Assembly (NCBI GenBank): GCA_037957365.1
Contig: JARHVA010000081.1
Location: forward strand, 6,377,501-6,441,500
DNA length: 64,000 bases
Direction of reading: 5' to 3'
From: Torreya grandis
Lineage: Eukaryota > Streptophyta > Pinopsida > Cupressales > Taxaceae
The notes under the pieces: generated by a model
Databases searched by the model: none
What the model was told of the DNA's origin: nothing
The model's input: only the letters and a program-made list of their open reading frames with translations
Shown: one piece after another, positions 24,830-37,789 of the stretch
How positions within the stretch are numbered: the stretch's first letter is position 1
How the letters are laid out: the number at the start of each line of letters is the position of its first letter
Program-made: the position numbers and the translations under genes

Positions 24830-25680
24830 TTGCCTTGATATGACTAGTTCTAAAATGTCCTCCTGTGCATATCCCAATAAGGAGGAACAGACATACCTTG
24901 GGCCACTTGTCTTTTCAAGGCTAGCAGTTCATTTGCCAGCTTTTGCACCATTTGATTAGTGGTGCCTATAGATGAATATTTAGAAGATGAAGATTTATCT
25001 ATGTTAGGATCTCTCCTTATTTTTTTTGCCAAGATAAGGTCATCTTCCACCTCAATGGCCAAATCTTGAGCTATAGCAAGGTCTATTTGGCCAGCACGTC
25101 TCAATAGAAAACTCACTTTAGGCAACTAAGAGTTGATGAAGAAACATTTGAGATTCTCAGTTGTAGGCTAAGCAATTACAAAAATTCTATTCCTTAGCTT
25201 GTCAAACTTGGCTATGAAATCCCTCATTGGCTCATGAGGCTCCTTCTTCATTTGTTTGAGTTGAGCCAGGAGGACATGCACATCTTCTACAGGCTTGAAT
25301 CTAGCTTCAAATTTGGCATTGAGAGTGTTCCAGTCAGTCATAGTCTGGGCCTACAGATGATAGAACCAGTCTACAACAACACCTTGTAAAGTTTCCATGA
25401 ACAGCCTAACTATTACATCCTCATACTCCATACCTATTGCACCATAGGCTATGCTGAAGGCTGCAATATGTTCATCAGGATGGACCTTCCCATCACTATA
25501 CAACTTGGGGAAATTTTTCCTTGAACTATGTGGTAGCTCATGTAGAGGTGGAGTTAAATTGAGTGGGCCAAAAGAGCTACCCCAAGGGCCTTGAATTACC
25601 ATATTATGACTATGGGAAGGTGGAATAACAAATCTTAGAGGGATAAGTATTGACAAAGCTTTATTAATATCAAAAATAGA
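24830..25680 (-). pseudogene. N gag remnant
   Basis: Minus strand. The open part 25351-25656 includes FPKLYSDGKVHPDEHIAAFS and GVVVDWFYHL, and a continuing frame to about 25150 reads FKPVEDVHVLLAQLKQMKKE, both standard for the retrotransposon gag family. 24850-25125 holds the C-terminal part with a basic end. At least three stops are present. The section 24235-24830, between gag and protease, has only decayed frames. Confidence 0.75.
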
Positions 25681-26060
25681 TGCTTTGCCCGGTAATGGAG
25701 ACTAGACTTTAGTAGGAGGAAAGGTCCTGGTTCATTGGAGGTGAGATGGTGAAGGAAATAGATCAAAATTACTTTACTATACCAGCTCGAGTATAGGGTT
25801 AACAATACCTTTAGCCCTTTGGCTTTGCGTATACCATGGATCTTCTAGATTGTAAAACAAAAATGGGAAAGAATTGGCCCTGCTTCAGCTTGAAACTTGA
25901 GGCTTCAAACTGCGCATTCTATCCTAGTTGATATGGAGGTGGAGGGTGATGGTAAGGCTATAATGATAATGGGTAAGACACAGAATGGATTTGCTAGAGT
26001 CTATAATGGATAAGGGTAGGTACTGCTTCAATCTAAAACTTGAGGCTTTAGCTTGCACGT

Positions 26061-26081
26061 AAATCCCCAACAGAGTTGCCA
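26061..26081 (-). other. N primer-binding site
   Basis: On the minus strand this reads TGGCAACTCTGTTGGGGA..., five bases after the end of the 5' LTR. It resembles the TGGCGCCGTTGCCGGGGA PBS of many plant gypsy elements, with CpG sites changed. Confidence 0.7.
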
Positions 26082-26086
26082 AAAAC

Positions 26087-28466
26087 TATTGGGTGAATAT
26101 TTTGTCAAATAGCTAACTGATGAGCAAAATAGGTCTCTTCAACCATAGCATAGGGAAATTGGTCAGCCAGATGTGCAGGTTTACTACATCAAAAGGGGAC
26201 AAATCTCTCCTCTCATCAAGGGGAGGTTCCCTGTAAGTATGAAGGGGCTATATATATATATATGTTAATCTACTATAAATAAGCTGAAAATAACACTCAA
26301 GGGTAGGATAACACCATCCATCTCTCTTTTTTTAGAGATGATGTTCACCAATCAGAGGATAAATCTTGATGAAATGACAGAAGGCACTCCTCTTCTTTTA
26401 TAAGTGATGTTCAGCAGACATTAGGAACCTTTCAAGTAGTGACAAGAAACTGTAACAGGGCACAATAACACAATAGGATGAAATGTAGCACAAAGTCTCC
26501 ACCTCAACTGCCAAAGATTGAAATATGAAGGATAATGAGGTCACAAATTCATCCCAAGATCCCTTACATAGAAATAGAAAATAGACAAACTAAAGACAAT
26601 TGTGGTAGCACAAATTCTCTCCACAGCTGGCTTCAAGACACCTTCCTGATTACTTTCACTAATTTTGCTTACTTAATTAAATAGATAAAAAAACATATAA
26701 AGGAAATAGACATAAGAACAATTTCCTCAACCAAGCTATTCCAGCACAAAGTCTAAAAATTCACTTGTTTTCTTATTCAAATAATGAAATATGATCAACA
26801 ATCTGAGCTCAAAGTCTCAGTAATGCCTTTCAATTTGGGTAGAGTTTTGTTTTTGATAATAGAGAGATCCCTTTAAAATAATAAGAGAGAGTCCAATATA
26901 TAGTGCTCCAAGAAAGACTTGGCCACTTTGTTTCACAAAAATTATGGCCTATGATGCATTCAATGCCTTCAATGCATTTTAAATTCTATCCATGGGCTAT
27001 GCTGGAATTAGGCATCATTCTAAAATATGGGCTGCCTGATGTGTTTCCTGATGTGTGCATCTATTTTTTCTTTACTCAATGCAAGAGAATAGGCCGTGCC
27101 ATTTAATGTTTGTGCTCTCTGATGTCTACTTGGTCGACTGCTTCACCTTCTAGAAATATATCCCATGCATAGATATTTTTTGATCTTTCTCCATCATTTC
27201 CCCTTTCCTTACTGTATTTTGAGCTCTTAGGTGCTTTATTCCTGATGAAGGGATAGGTGGCACTTTCTATTGTGAATTAGGTGAGGACACTTGGCAGCAT
27301 CAGTTTACCTTATACAAGCTTAAGATATCCTTTGAGAGTCTTGTGGAAGATGACACATGGCAGCTTCCACTGAGCTTTTATAAACACTATAGAAACATGA
27401 GGGACTCATTTGGATTCACATGAATGATGCCACTTGGCATGCTCTGCTTACCTTAGCAATTCACCCATGAGCCACCACAGTCCTTACTCAATAATGAGAC
27501 AAAAGGAAGAAACGGTGGATGTTGACACTTGGCACTTTTTGCTAAGTTTTACAAGGGACACATGGCAACTTTTGCTATATTTTATCCTTATCTGTGTGAT
27601 CTAAACTCTTAGGTTATCTCTTTATCTGGTCGCTAAATTTGTTCACAGGGTCTGTGCCATATTTGAAAATTGACATATATTTCATTATCTTAAATTTGAA
27701 ATCTGCAGGGATGTCAATGGTTCAATCGCTTCCCTAGTTCAATTGCTTTCCTATTTCAATCGCTTCCTTAGTTCAATCACTTTCTCAGTTCAATCACTTT
27801 CTTAGTTCAATCACTTTCTCAGTTTGATCACTTTCTTGGTCTTTGATTGAACCATCCCTTTGTCCAATGCTTCCTTTAAACTGGCCAATTGAACTGACTA
27901 ATTGAACTAACTACAGTTCAATGATTCAAAAGTTCAACGGTTCAATCACTTTCTTCTTGTGTTCCACTTGACTGCTTGAACCAACCGATTGAACCAAGTA
28001 CTTTAAACCAAATGCTTATTGAACCTTTGAACCTTTGAACCCATTAAACCTTTGAACCATTTTGGTTCAAGGTTCAATGGTTCAATGATTCAAACCTTCT
28101 TCTTTTTCACTAAGTCTTTTGAAGCTGAAGCAGTTGAACTTTGAACTTTTGCTGAAGTGCTTAACTCTTTAAGCTTGCTAATGTCATTGAACCTTGGCAT
28201 TGAACCAACCTTGAAATTACCTAAGTGTTGAGATCTTGTTTCTTTTCTACAGAGTCTATAGATTTAAGCCTCCAGAGTCTATCGATTTAAGCCTTCAGAG
28301 TCCGTAGATTTCTTCTAGCAAAGTCTGTTAGCTAAAAAAGCTTGAAAAATGGAGAATTTGAATGCCCAAAATAATTTTTGATAAGAGAAGAGGGAATTTT
28401 TGGCCTGCAAGACCAATATAGTTCATATGTTGTCCCAAAAATGAGTGACAAATTTTGGGAACAACA
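26087..28466 (-). repeat. N right LTR (5' LTR)
   Basis: 2380 bp, starting TATTGGGTG and ending GGGAACAACA on the + strand. Together with the left LTR the original ends are read as TGTTGGG...AACAACA. It is followed by the TATCT duplication. Confidence 0.85.
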
Positions 28467-28471
28467 TATCT

Positions 28472-29440
28472 AACCTCTCAAAGCCTCCAATAGTCCCTCA
28501 ATGAATAAAATAACCAACCACCTCTCAAAAATATTGGGAACCATGATTGATAACTTCTAGAAGTTGCCAATGTAATTTTCTAGACCCCCAACCTGTTTAA
28601 GCTAGGCTAAATCTCTAAAGTAAATTTTTGGATCTTTTTTGTCAAAATGTTCCACCAATCTATCAACAAACTCTTAATAGGTGGTAATGTAGCTATGTTA
28701 CAGTGTAACCATCCCATGGTACCACCAATTGTGTGTTACTCCCTCCAGGTGTAAAGTGGCATATTTAATCACATATCCATCTACCATAGGCCTAAGTGTT
28801 AGAAAAGTGTCAAGCTTGTGAACCCAAGCCTGAGCAATTACCTTCCCATTACCATCAAATATGGGCAATGTGAGGTTACTAGTAGCATGCTTTAGTTCAT
28901 TATTTTTATTTCTTGGTCTCCTTTCCTACTTGGACCTATAATACTCTCTCCTCTGGCTCACAAATCTATCAAAGCTAATGCTCTCTCTCACCTATGGTGC
29001 CAATAACTCCCACTCATCATTCACTACCATAAGAGTATCTACGAATATTTCATCTCCTTCTTCTTCTACATGTCCATCTTCTAGTCCATTTCTCAAGAAA
29101 GTGTAGTGTGAAGGCCTATCTAAAGTATGAGTAGATACTCTCTGAGCTCTAAGAGTCCCAACTACACTCCTATTATCTTCTAGTTATGGATCATGTCTCC
29201 CTTGTGGTTTCATTCATTGAATCATAGCAGTGAGTGCCCATACAACATCTACAACCTACTACTACCCTATTGCCATATTTTTAAAAAGGTCCCTAGCCTC
29301 CCTATCCTCATTGTTTCCTTCATTTCTCAATGGATTTCCTTCTCTTCTGTCACTCATTAGATCCTGCTGAATATCCAAATTCTAATTTCCCTATAATACG
29401 GCCCTCCTACATGTGTAATACCTATGAGGACCAACTTCTA
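28472..29440 (-). pseudogene. M copy 2 gag remnant, 5' part
   Basis: Aligns with 14124-15090 of copy 1 and continues the gag cut at 20195. The frame is broken by stops. The PBS end next to LTR C differs from copy 1: the sequence around 29441-29458 (GTGGCTACATGCAAATCC) has replaced the tRNA-Met site. Confidence 0.75.
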
Positions 29441-29458
29441 GTGGCTACATGCAAATCC

Positions 29459-30784
29459 TCTAAGAACTTTTCTTCTTCTAACTTCTGAAACTTTTATGTT
29501 GGTTTTTATCTTTTGCAATTTTTTGTATTTTCAAGGGTTTTATGATCTTTTTTTGGGGTTTTTTTGAAAATAATGAAAATAAATGCAGATATAGAATGCA
29601 ATACCATAACAAGATGAAATAAAACTCCTCACTATAATACTTTATTGATTAACTTTAGTAAAAAAAATTAAATACAAGCATACCCAAAAAAATATATAAG
29701 TATTAATATGGCTGATATGAATTACAATGAAAAAAATCACAATACATAGAAGTTCGATCCACACCCAATATGATGCATTTTCAATCAAATTCACTATGGC
29801 TAGGATAAATAAAGCTAGGTGCATCTTAGTATTTTTTGGATTTTTATAATGACTTTTGGGTCAAAGTCAACTCTCTACATAGGCTGCCCTCTTGCTACAA
29901 ATGAATGGCTACAAAAAGTAAATCAAACCCTCTAGAATTTGTGCCAATGTTTTCCCAACACACTGCTCCAAACATGAACCTTCTGAATGATATATTATTT
30001 CTATCAAAACCCTCTAATTTTCTCCACTGCTAAGCTCAAATGGAACTTCTCTATGAAGCTCTCCCAAAAGCCAAATTTAAAGGATATTTTACCATCTCAA
30101 ATGGCTACACACTGAATAATGAATCACTCTCCAATGGCTTGAAGAAGACTGAAACCCTTAGCTTTCTTCTCTCAGACAATTTTCACCAAAACCCCTACTC
30201 AATAAAATGAATAGCACAAACTTCAATAAAAAATATATATCTCTCCAAGAGTGGGTCAATTTCTCCCAAAAAGCACCATTAATAACATAAATTGTTATTA
30301 CATTGCATTCTTTTAACATTTCACTAAATACATTAAAGTTGGTACCCAATTATTAATTGACTCAATTGGCCTCCTCCTCATGACACCTAGACCCTAAATT
30401 ATTAAGTTTAAGTAATAACTTAATAATATCACCTTTTAATTTATTACTATTATTTGAGCCAAATAAACATTAATAACTCCTTAAATACACAATATCTCAT
30501 CGTGCCATCTTAACTAAAGGCTAAGCTAATTAATCTCTATACAACCACATGCCTTACTAAAAATAGTAAGGGTCCCTTTCTATCAACTTTTAACTTACTA
30601 TAAATAGTAAGTAGATCATACGAAGTCTTGGAAACTTTAAATGAAAGCCAAGACTAGAAATCATTGAACTCTGAAGATGATACAAGCCTCATAAGACCTT
30701 CTATCCAACTTATTAGCCTATGAGGGTTAGAATAATAAGCTAATCTCACTGATGACTAATGACTAACTTGGAAGGGAAATTACA
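29459..30784 (-). repeat. M LTR C (5' LTR of the compound)
   Basis: 1326 bp. It starts TCTAAGAAC (TG decayed to TC) and ends ATTACA on the + strand, followed by GATTA. Confidence 0.85.
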
Positions 30785-30789
30785 GATTA
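30785..30789. repeat. Target-site duplication of M, right copy (GATTA)
   Basis: Pairs with GATCA at 9630-9634. Confidence 0.75.
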
Positions 30790-31790
30790 GCCTAAAATTT
30801 ATAGAATGAAATATCCTTCCAAGAAAATTATTGGTGAAACTATTCCTATCAACTTAGGTATAGAAGAGGATCCTAAATATGTGTATTTAAGAATTCAAGT
30901 TACTACTAGTGAAAAAGTCAAAGTCATTAAATTATTCAAAGAATTTATTGATGTGTTCACTTGGTCATACAAAGATCTTAAGGGTTATAATACTAATATT
31001 ATTAAACATGATATACTGATAAAACCTGGTATTAAACCTCTAAGATATAAAATATAAAGGATTAGCCATTTGTTAGAGGACACTATTAACAAAGATATAA
31101 ATAAAATGATTGATGTTGGCATCATTTTATTTTGTAAAATATTCTAAATAGGCAACTAATTTAGTGCAAGTTAGAAATAAAAATGGTGATATTACATTAT
31201 ATGTTGATTTTAAGGACTTGAACAAATCTATTATTAAACATATTTTTTTTATCAAGTATAGATCAGATTTTGCAATAAGTTACAAGGTCTAAAATGATGT
31301 CATTATTAGATATATTTTTTGGTTATAATTAGATTTTTTGTAAATCCTAAAGATAGACATAAAACAACTTTTACTATTCATAGAGGGACTTTTGCTTATA
31401 ATAGAATGACATTTGGATTAATTAATATAGGAGCTACTTTTCAAAGAGATATGCATGTTACATTTGATGATTTAATCAACATTTTTATTCAGGTATATCT
31501 TGATGATCTTGTCATTCATTCAAAAAGATGTAAAAAACATTTAAATAATCTTCAAAAAGTTTTCATAAGATGTAGAAAGTATGGTATTTATTTAAATTCA
31601 AAGAAATCAATTTTTGGTGTTACCAAAGGTAAATTATTAGGACATATCATTGCTAAAGATGTTATTTCCATATATCCTAAACATATTAATCCATTAAGGA
31701 ATTACCTCCTCCTAAAGATCAATCTATTTTACAGTCTTTCTTTGGTAAAATTAATTCTATTAGGAAATTCATATTAGATTTTGTTGATAA
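30790..31790 (+). pseudogene. G element reverse transcriptase remnant
   Basis: The frame left at 9634 continues here. It has the RT-leading linker at 30806-31057 (INLGIEEDPKYVYLRIQV, then FIDVFTWSYKDLKGY) and the RT palm at 31319-31777 with FGLINIGATFQRDMH and YLDDLVIHSK, which keeps the YxDD aspartates. The stretch 31058-31318 between is full of stops. The sequence style fits the gypsy group in which the extra RNase H precedes RT. RT would copy the element RNA; this copy is dead. Confidence 0.85.
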
Positions 31791-32300
31791 GTCTAATCCT
31801 TTACAATTACTACTTAAGAAAGATAAATCTTAGACTTGGGATAAAGGTGTTGATTTAGCATTTAATAATATTAAAGATGTCATTACAAGTACTCCAATAC
31901 TTGCTAAACTAGGTTTAAAAATTCATTCATTCTTTATATTAATGCCATTAAAAAATAAATTGGAGTGGTTATTACACAAGAATTCAAAAATAATGATGAA
32001 AAACTAATTGGTTATATGAATCATGTTTTAAAAGATGCAATTACCCTTTTATTGAGAAATTTGTTTTCTCATTAGTCTCCTCTTTAATCAAATTTCATTA
32101 TTATTGATGGGAAACAAAGTTATAGTGTGATCTAATGTACATATTTTTATTTTATCTTTTGAAATAACCAACCATTCAAGGAAGGCTTACAAAATGGATA
32201 TTACAAATTCAAGATTTTGATCTCAAATTTGAAACTTCAAAGTCAATTAAAGGCAATGACTTAGAAAAACATTTAGCTAAAAATTATTTTTCAAGTATTA
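31791..32300 (+). pseudogene. G element connection and RNase H remnant
   Basis: Decayed + strand frames follow RT, with patches resembling the RT thumb and standard RNase H (for example LQILKTWDKG-like and NEKLIGYMN-like patches). Stops are frequent, and I cannot place catalytic residues with confidence. Confidence 0.5.
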
Positions 32301-33684
32301 ATATTTTGTTCTTATTATTTCATGATAGTTTGAATGCAAAGCCTCATTTAAAGACCATAAAAATATCTGATTTTTCTAAAGATTTCAAATTTGGTCTTGA
32401 AATGAATGAGATTGTATGTTTTTTTGAAGATGATTGGTATCATGACTTAGTCTTTTATTTTCAAAATCAAGTTTATTTTGATAATTTTGATAAGAAAAAA
32501 AGATGTTCTTTAAGCTTAAGAGCGTTAAATTTCTATTTATTAGAAAAATTCTTGTTTTATCAAAATAGAGATGGTGTTTATTAAAGTACCTTACACATGA
32601 CCAAACCCAAAAAGTTCTTAGAGGCTGCATGAAGGAAATTATGGTAGATAAAATTCTACAAAAACCACTACTTATAATATTTTATGAGCAATTTATTATT
32701 AGCCTACACTATTTCAATATGTTTATAAGCTAGTTCGTTCTTGTATGTCATGATAATTATTTGTTGGTAGTGATAAGTTACCTACAATGACTTTAAATCT
32801 TGTGATACTTGAAAAAATATTCACAAAATGGGGTATTGATTTTATTTTAGATATACACCCTCCTACATCAATAGGTGAAAGATATATATTAATAAAAATA
32901 TATTTTTTCACTAAGTGGCCTGAGGCCAAAGCACTTAAAATTTCTATAACAAGTGAAGTCATTTCATTTTTAAAAAATCAGATTTTTTACAGATTTAAAT
33001 TTCCTTATGAAATCATATCTAATAATGGTCCTTAGTTGATTTCTAATGAATTTCTATTTTTTTTTAAAAATATTATATTATATCTAGTCATTCATCTAAA
33101 TATTACCCTCAAGGTAATGATCAAGCTGAGTCAACAAATAATAATCTGATTTCAATCATGAAAAAGTTAATTTGTAAAAATAAACAAAATTGACATCTTA
33201 AATTTTTTGAAGCTTTATGAGCTGATAAAATTATTGTCAAGGTGGCAATTATATATTCACCTTTCATGTTGGCATATGGATTTGAAGCCACTTTACCAAT
33301 AGAATTTTAGAGTTCTTTAGCAAGAACTATTTTAAAATATGTTTCTAAAGATACTAATTTGATTGAATAAAGATTACATGATCTAATAGGTCTTGATGAG
33401 TCAAAAATAAGATCATTACCAAAATTAGAAAGGCCTAAAAAAATTGCAAAAGTTTTACAATAAGAAAATTTTTAATAAAAAATTCAAAATTGGTGATTTA
33501 ATTTTTATACTAGGACAAAGCTCATGAAAACCCTGATAAACATCATACATTTAATTCATTATGGCTTGGTCCTTATCACATTTCAATTGTACTTGAAAAT
33601 AATGCTTTTCATTTGAAAGATCTTGATGGGAATTGGTTACATTATTTAGTTAATGGCCATCATTTAAAGTTGTTTCATAATTAA
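32301..33684 (+). pseudogene. G element integrase remnant
   Basis: An N-terminal linker is open at 32306-32584. The core at 32787-33035 contains KWGIDFILDIHPPT (first Asp) and YFFTKWPEAKAL, and the second acidic site is changed (ISNNGP where DNGP is usual). The C-terminal GPY/F motif (WLGPYHISIVLENNAFHLKD) lies near 33562-33620, and the frame closes at TAA 33682-33684. Frameshifts lie near 33060-33480. Confidence 0.8.
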
Positions 33685-34510
33685 CTTCCTTTCAGATTTG
33701 TTTGTTTCTTTTATTTTATTGTTTTCTTTTTAGTTTTGTTGTTTATTTTATTTTCTATCTTGTTCTATTGTTTCTTGTTTTGTTTATTTGTTTGCTTCTT
33801 TTTATTGTTTTCCTTTTACATTTAAAAATATCAATAAGTGTCTCAAGTGGATGAAGTTTTTATGTTATGGAGGAAGAATACAAAGATGTTAGAATTCAAT
33901 TGTAAGTATCAGTTATTTTGAGATATTATTCTTTATAAACTTAGTTATATTTATACATGAATAATATATAATTAGTTATAACTAATTATTAAAGTAATAC
34001 TTTATTTTTAAATATTATATTTGAGTCATTTGCATTTGTTTATGCATCCAACCTAAACTTCCATGTTATGTCATTCTCTTTCTTTGTGTCATGTTAGTCG
34101 AACATCTCATCTCTTATTGAAAATTATTATAAATGGGTTTGCACATAGTTATTTGAGAAATAATTTACCTAGATCACACTCTCAAGATTATTATTATAAT
34201 TACAATAAAAAAATTGATTGATACTCCATTTAATATTCAAAATTAACTAGCAAGGTCGCTAGTGTTATGCCTATTTTCCATACCCCTACAATTTTTTTAA
34301 AATTCATACTCTTGTCTGCCATAGTGATGACCTAGTCATAAAATTTAAAACTACAATCAGAGACCTAAGTCAATTATTAGTTTTATGAATAATGTTTTTA
34401 ATTAAATGATTTGATAATGATTTGTTCATGAATTCATATCTATATTATAGTGGTTTCAAAAAGCATTTATGGTTGAATGAATAAATTCGCATATATATAA
34501 TACCAAGTCC
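33685..34510. other. AT-rich DNA, possible 3' untranslated part of G
   Basis: Starts with T-rich tracts directly after the G integrase stop (33690-33830). No LTR pair, PBS or ORF could be matched to it in the window. Confidence 0.4.
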
Positions 34511-34643
34511 ATATAATACCTTTCAATTTTGATAAACCATAGGGAACTTCTTCTTTTCAAACTAAAAATACTACAATAACCACTTCAATTGAATGCAATT
34601 TGATCAATTTTGTCCACTGAAATGTCATGATTGAAAATAAACA

Positions 34644-34715
<72 letters not shown>

Positions 34716-34848
34716 TGTTTATTTTCAATCATGACATTTCAGTGGACAAAATTGATCAAATTGCATTCAATTGAAGTGGTTATTGTAGTATTTTTAGTTT
34801 GAAAAGAAGAAGTTCCCTATGGTTTATCAAAATTGAAAGGTATTATAT
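34511..34848. repeat. 338-bp perfect palindrome with a TA-repeat centre
   Basis: The arm 34511-34650 is the exact reverse complement of 34709-34848 (140 bases each), joined by a TA run that is itself self-complementary. Beyond the arms the match continues with a few mismatches for about 15 bases (GACTTG on both sides), then stops. No coding frame. As RNA it would form one long hairpin; as DNA it could be a foldback element or an assembly fold-back at the TA run. Confidence 0.9.
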
Positions 34849-34869
34849 AGACTTGTTATAATGGTTTTC

Positions 34870-36987
34870 AATTAATTTCATTCAAAATTTAGTTTGAAGT
34901 ATATATAGATTTATCATGATGATGGCAAATATGAATAGTGACATTATATGAGTTATGCCATATGTGGAATTTGGTTTATTTGAAACCTAAACTATTATAA
35001 TCTAAGGATTATTAAATTATCCTAAGTGGTTCTAAGTTTCTAAATCTAAACACTATCCTATGCTCAATATTTATTGTAAGGTGGTGGACCCAATGTAAAG
35101 ATTTTAAATGGCCATGGGGTGATTTTAAAGGTTAATTTGAATTAAACCTATATTTTTAAACTTGAGGCATAAAGGTTTTGAAATGACATAAGGTGATTGT
35201 TTGATTTTGAAGGTTAGTTTGAAATTAAACTATGTTTAATATTGAGGTTTATGTTATTAGTGATTCAAATGGCAAGTTGGTGATCTAGGTTGGTAGCTAG
35301 GTGACAAGTTAGCAAGCTGGTTTAATGTGAATTGTGTTGGACGTTACAAGATCTAGATAAAATCAAAGGTGGTTTAAAGTAATTAAATACAAATTATACA
35401 TGCCTAAAATTATGTGAGTTAGTTGGTCGTTTAGCTAAGGATTTGGTTATGACTAATTTTTAAGGCATTGCTAAACAAGTTAGTAGTTGGTTAATTGCTT
35501 TCATCGATTTGAGAAACCAATAACATGAATACACATAGGAACACATAATTAATACGTGGGTTTAGTATATAAATAGTTTTGTTTTTCATTTTTATGGTCA
35601 TTTGGCAAAGCTCATTGTAAAAGCTACACTTTGTCGAGATAAACTTGGGATGTTGCAGACAAGCATAAATAGGTATGTCATTATTGAGAATGAATACTTT
35701 TAAAAAGAGATAGTTACAGTTTATCATTTTGACTAGTTTTCATGGAGGAAACTATGGTTTCAAGTTGCACGATATAATTTTTGATAAAATTTTACAAGGT
35801 AATTTTGTCTATTTAAGTTCTTTTGCATGCATGGAATAAGGAAAGTTGAAATATTATTGGAGTTTTAGTTTTATTTTAAAATCAATTATTTTTCTAGGTT
35901 CTCATATCATTTTTTATGGTATGAGATATTGATGATAAAAGTGGATTTCATTGTTGATATAGATATGTTTATCTTAGTTTTTAAAGTTAAATCTGAGAAA
36001 TAATAAGGATTGTCATTTAGATTAAAAACACTAAGAATTTTTGAACTGTATTCTAAAAATGAATAATAGATATTATTGTGAATATGTGATATTTGGATTT
36101 AGGTTTTTAATTTTATTAATTAGTTGGTTACATTAGATATTATGGTCATATCAATTTTTATTGAGTTATGATTACATAAATGCATGAATTTTAGTAAAGT
36201 TTGAGCTCAAAATGGTTATTTTTATGAAAATATGGTGGTTTGAAAGTGTTTTTGGGTATACTATGACAAAAACATGTTGAAAGATTTCGATAGATAAATG
36301 TTTTTTACATACAACATATGTTTTTTTTCTAAACTCAGAAGTTTCTGTCAAAGTTATCAAAAGCATTTTTTGGCTTTTTATTTTGAAGTCAAAAATTGAA
36401 ATTAATGAGAAAATGGTTTCAGAAAGGTTTTGATAAGTTGGAAAGGATATAACTATTTCAAAAGTTTATATTTTGTTAAAATTATTATGTTAAAATTATT
36501 TTTGATGGTTTTGGATTATTTGCCAGTTTGAGAAATACATGCAGTTTATAATATTATAATAGAACTTCTATCAAAATTTTATTTTAATGTTATGAATTTA
36601 TTGCTAGTTCATAAGAAATATGTGTGGTTTATAGTTTGAGAATATACATATATCTATATATATTGAGATGACATTCATAAAGTGAGAGAAGAATGCAAGA
36701 AACTATAGGCAAATTATTTGAAAATAAAATTCTGAGAATATAATTTTATTATTGTGTTTTCCAATTTTGAACATTTTACATGATGTAGTCAGAATAGTTC
36801 AGTTGTAGATAGTTGAAATTCTTGATTTGTTCATTATGTTGATATAGTTAAAAAATTTATAAGTGATTGGAAGTTTGAAATATTGAAATATAATTGTTAT
36901 TTTTGATTCTATATATGATATATTCATTCTTTGAGTTTAGTCAAATGATAATCAAATTTTGAATATATATTTTGAACTGTATTTAGG
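34870..36987. other. AT-rich DNA without recognised gene
   Basis: Irregular sequence with stops in all frames. Open frames of 64-78 codons (35491-35727 and 36172-36366, minus) show no motif. I see nothing else to support. Confidence 0.4.
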
Positions 36988-37785
36988 ATGTCAAACTGGG
37001 ATCAACTAGATTCAAATAGGGATAATGATAATATAAGTTTGAAGAGAAATCATTTTGGTTGTATGAATCAAGAGGTACCTAATAGTCAGTTTCCTAGATG
37101 AGGGTTTAGGGCTAGACGGTTTGGCCTTAGATATATCAGTAGAGGATCTCAAATATCCATTCATTTTAATGTTATCAACTTTGAATTTTGGAATGTGTTG
37201 AATAGTCTACCATTTAATGCTAAAAATCATAGGGATAATAAAGGTTTCCATGGTCATATATTTGGAGATAAATCTCATTCCCATAGTATCTCTTCCCATC
37301 AGTTGTAGAATAACCCAAACCAATGGCCTATCCAATCACCCAGTTAAGAAAGAATCAATGATGTTAATAAACCAACATAGCTAGCCAATGAGATAGTCTA
37401 TGAAAAAAATTTGTGAATATTTCCTTACCATATTGTTCTAGTGATCCTACACCACCTCAGAAGATGCCTATTTCAAGTTGTAGGAAGCTCATTTTGGAAA
37501 AGCCACTTATTTTCATACATCCAACCACTTCCAATAAGCATTCAAATAATTAGGATGAATCATACATGCTAACAGAAATCAAAGTTGTGAAGTGAGTTAA
37601 GTTAGAGGTAGATGATATTGAAATTGATTTAAGAACAAAGCTGATTTAATTTCCTATAGTTGAAATAGAGTATAATGAACATTTTAATGAAAAAGGTGAA
37701 CTGGTGATTGAAGTCTATCTGATTCTGATGACTCTTAATCATCATAAAGATACATTTAATTTTAATGTTGAACTTTAAATTGATA
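36988..37785 (+). pseudogene. Gag-like ORF remnant, cut by O
   Basis: An ATG at 36988 opens a frame reading MSNWDQLDSNRDNDNISLKR to a stop near 37100, and open patches follow in the same strand (for example SLPFNAKNHRDNKGFHGHIF). Further on, frames such as LPYCSSDPTPPQKM and EVDDIEIDL are seen. Composition resembles the N-terminal gag region of plant gypsy elements, but no gag core or knuckle can be read. O inserted at its 3' end. It could be chance coding-like DNA. Confidence 0.35.
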
Positions 37786-37789
37786 AGAC
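37785..37789. repeat. Target-site duplication of O, left copy (AAGAC)
   Basis: AAGAC before the O left LTR is repeated exactly at 52877-52881 after the right LTR. Confidence 0.9.
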
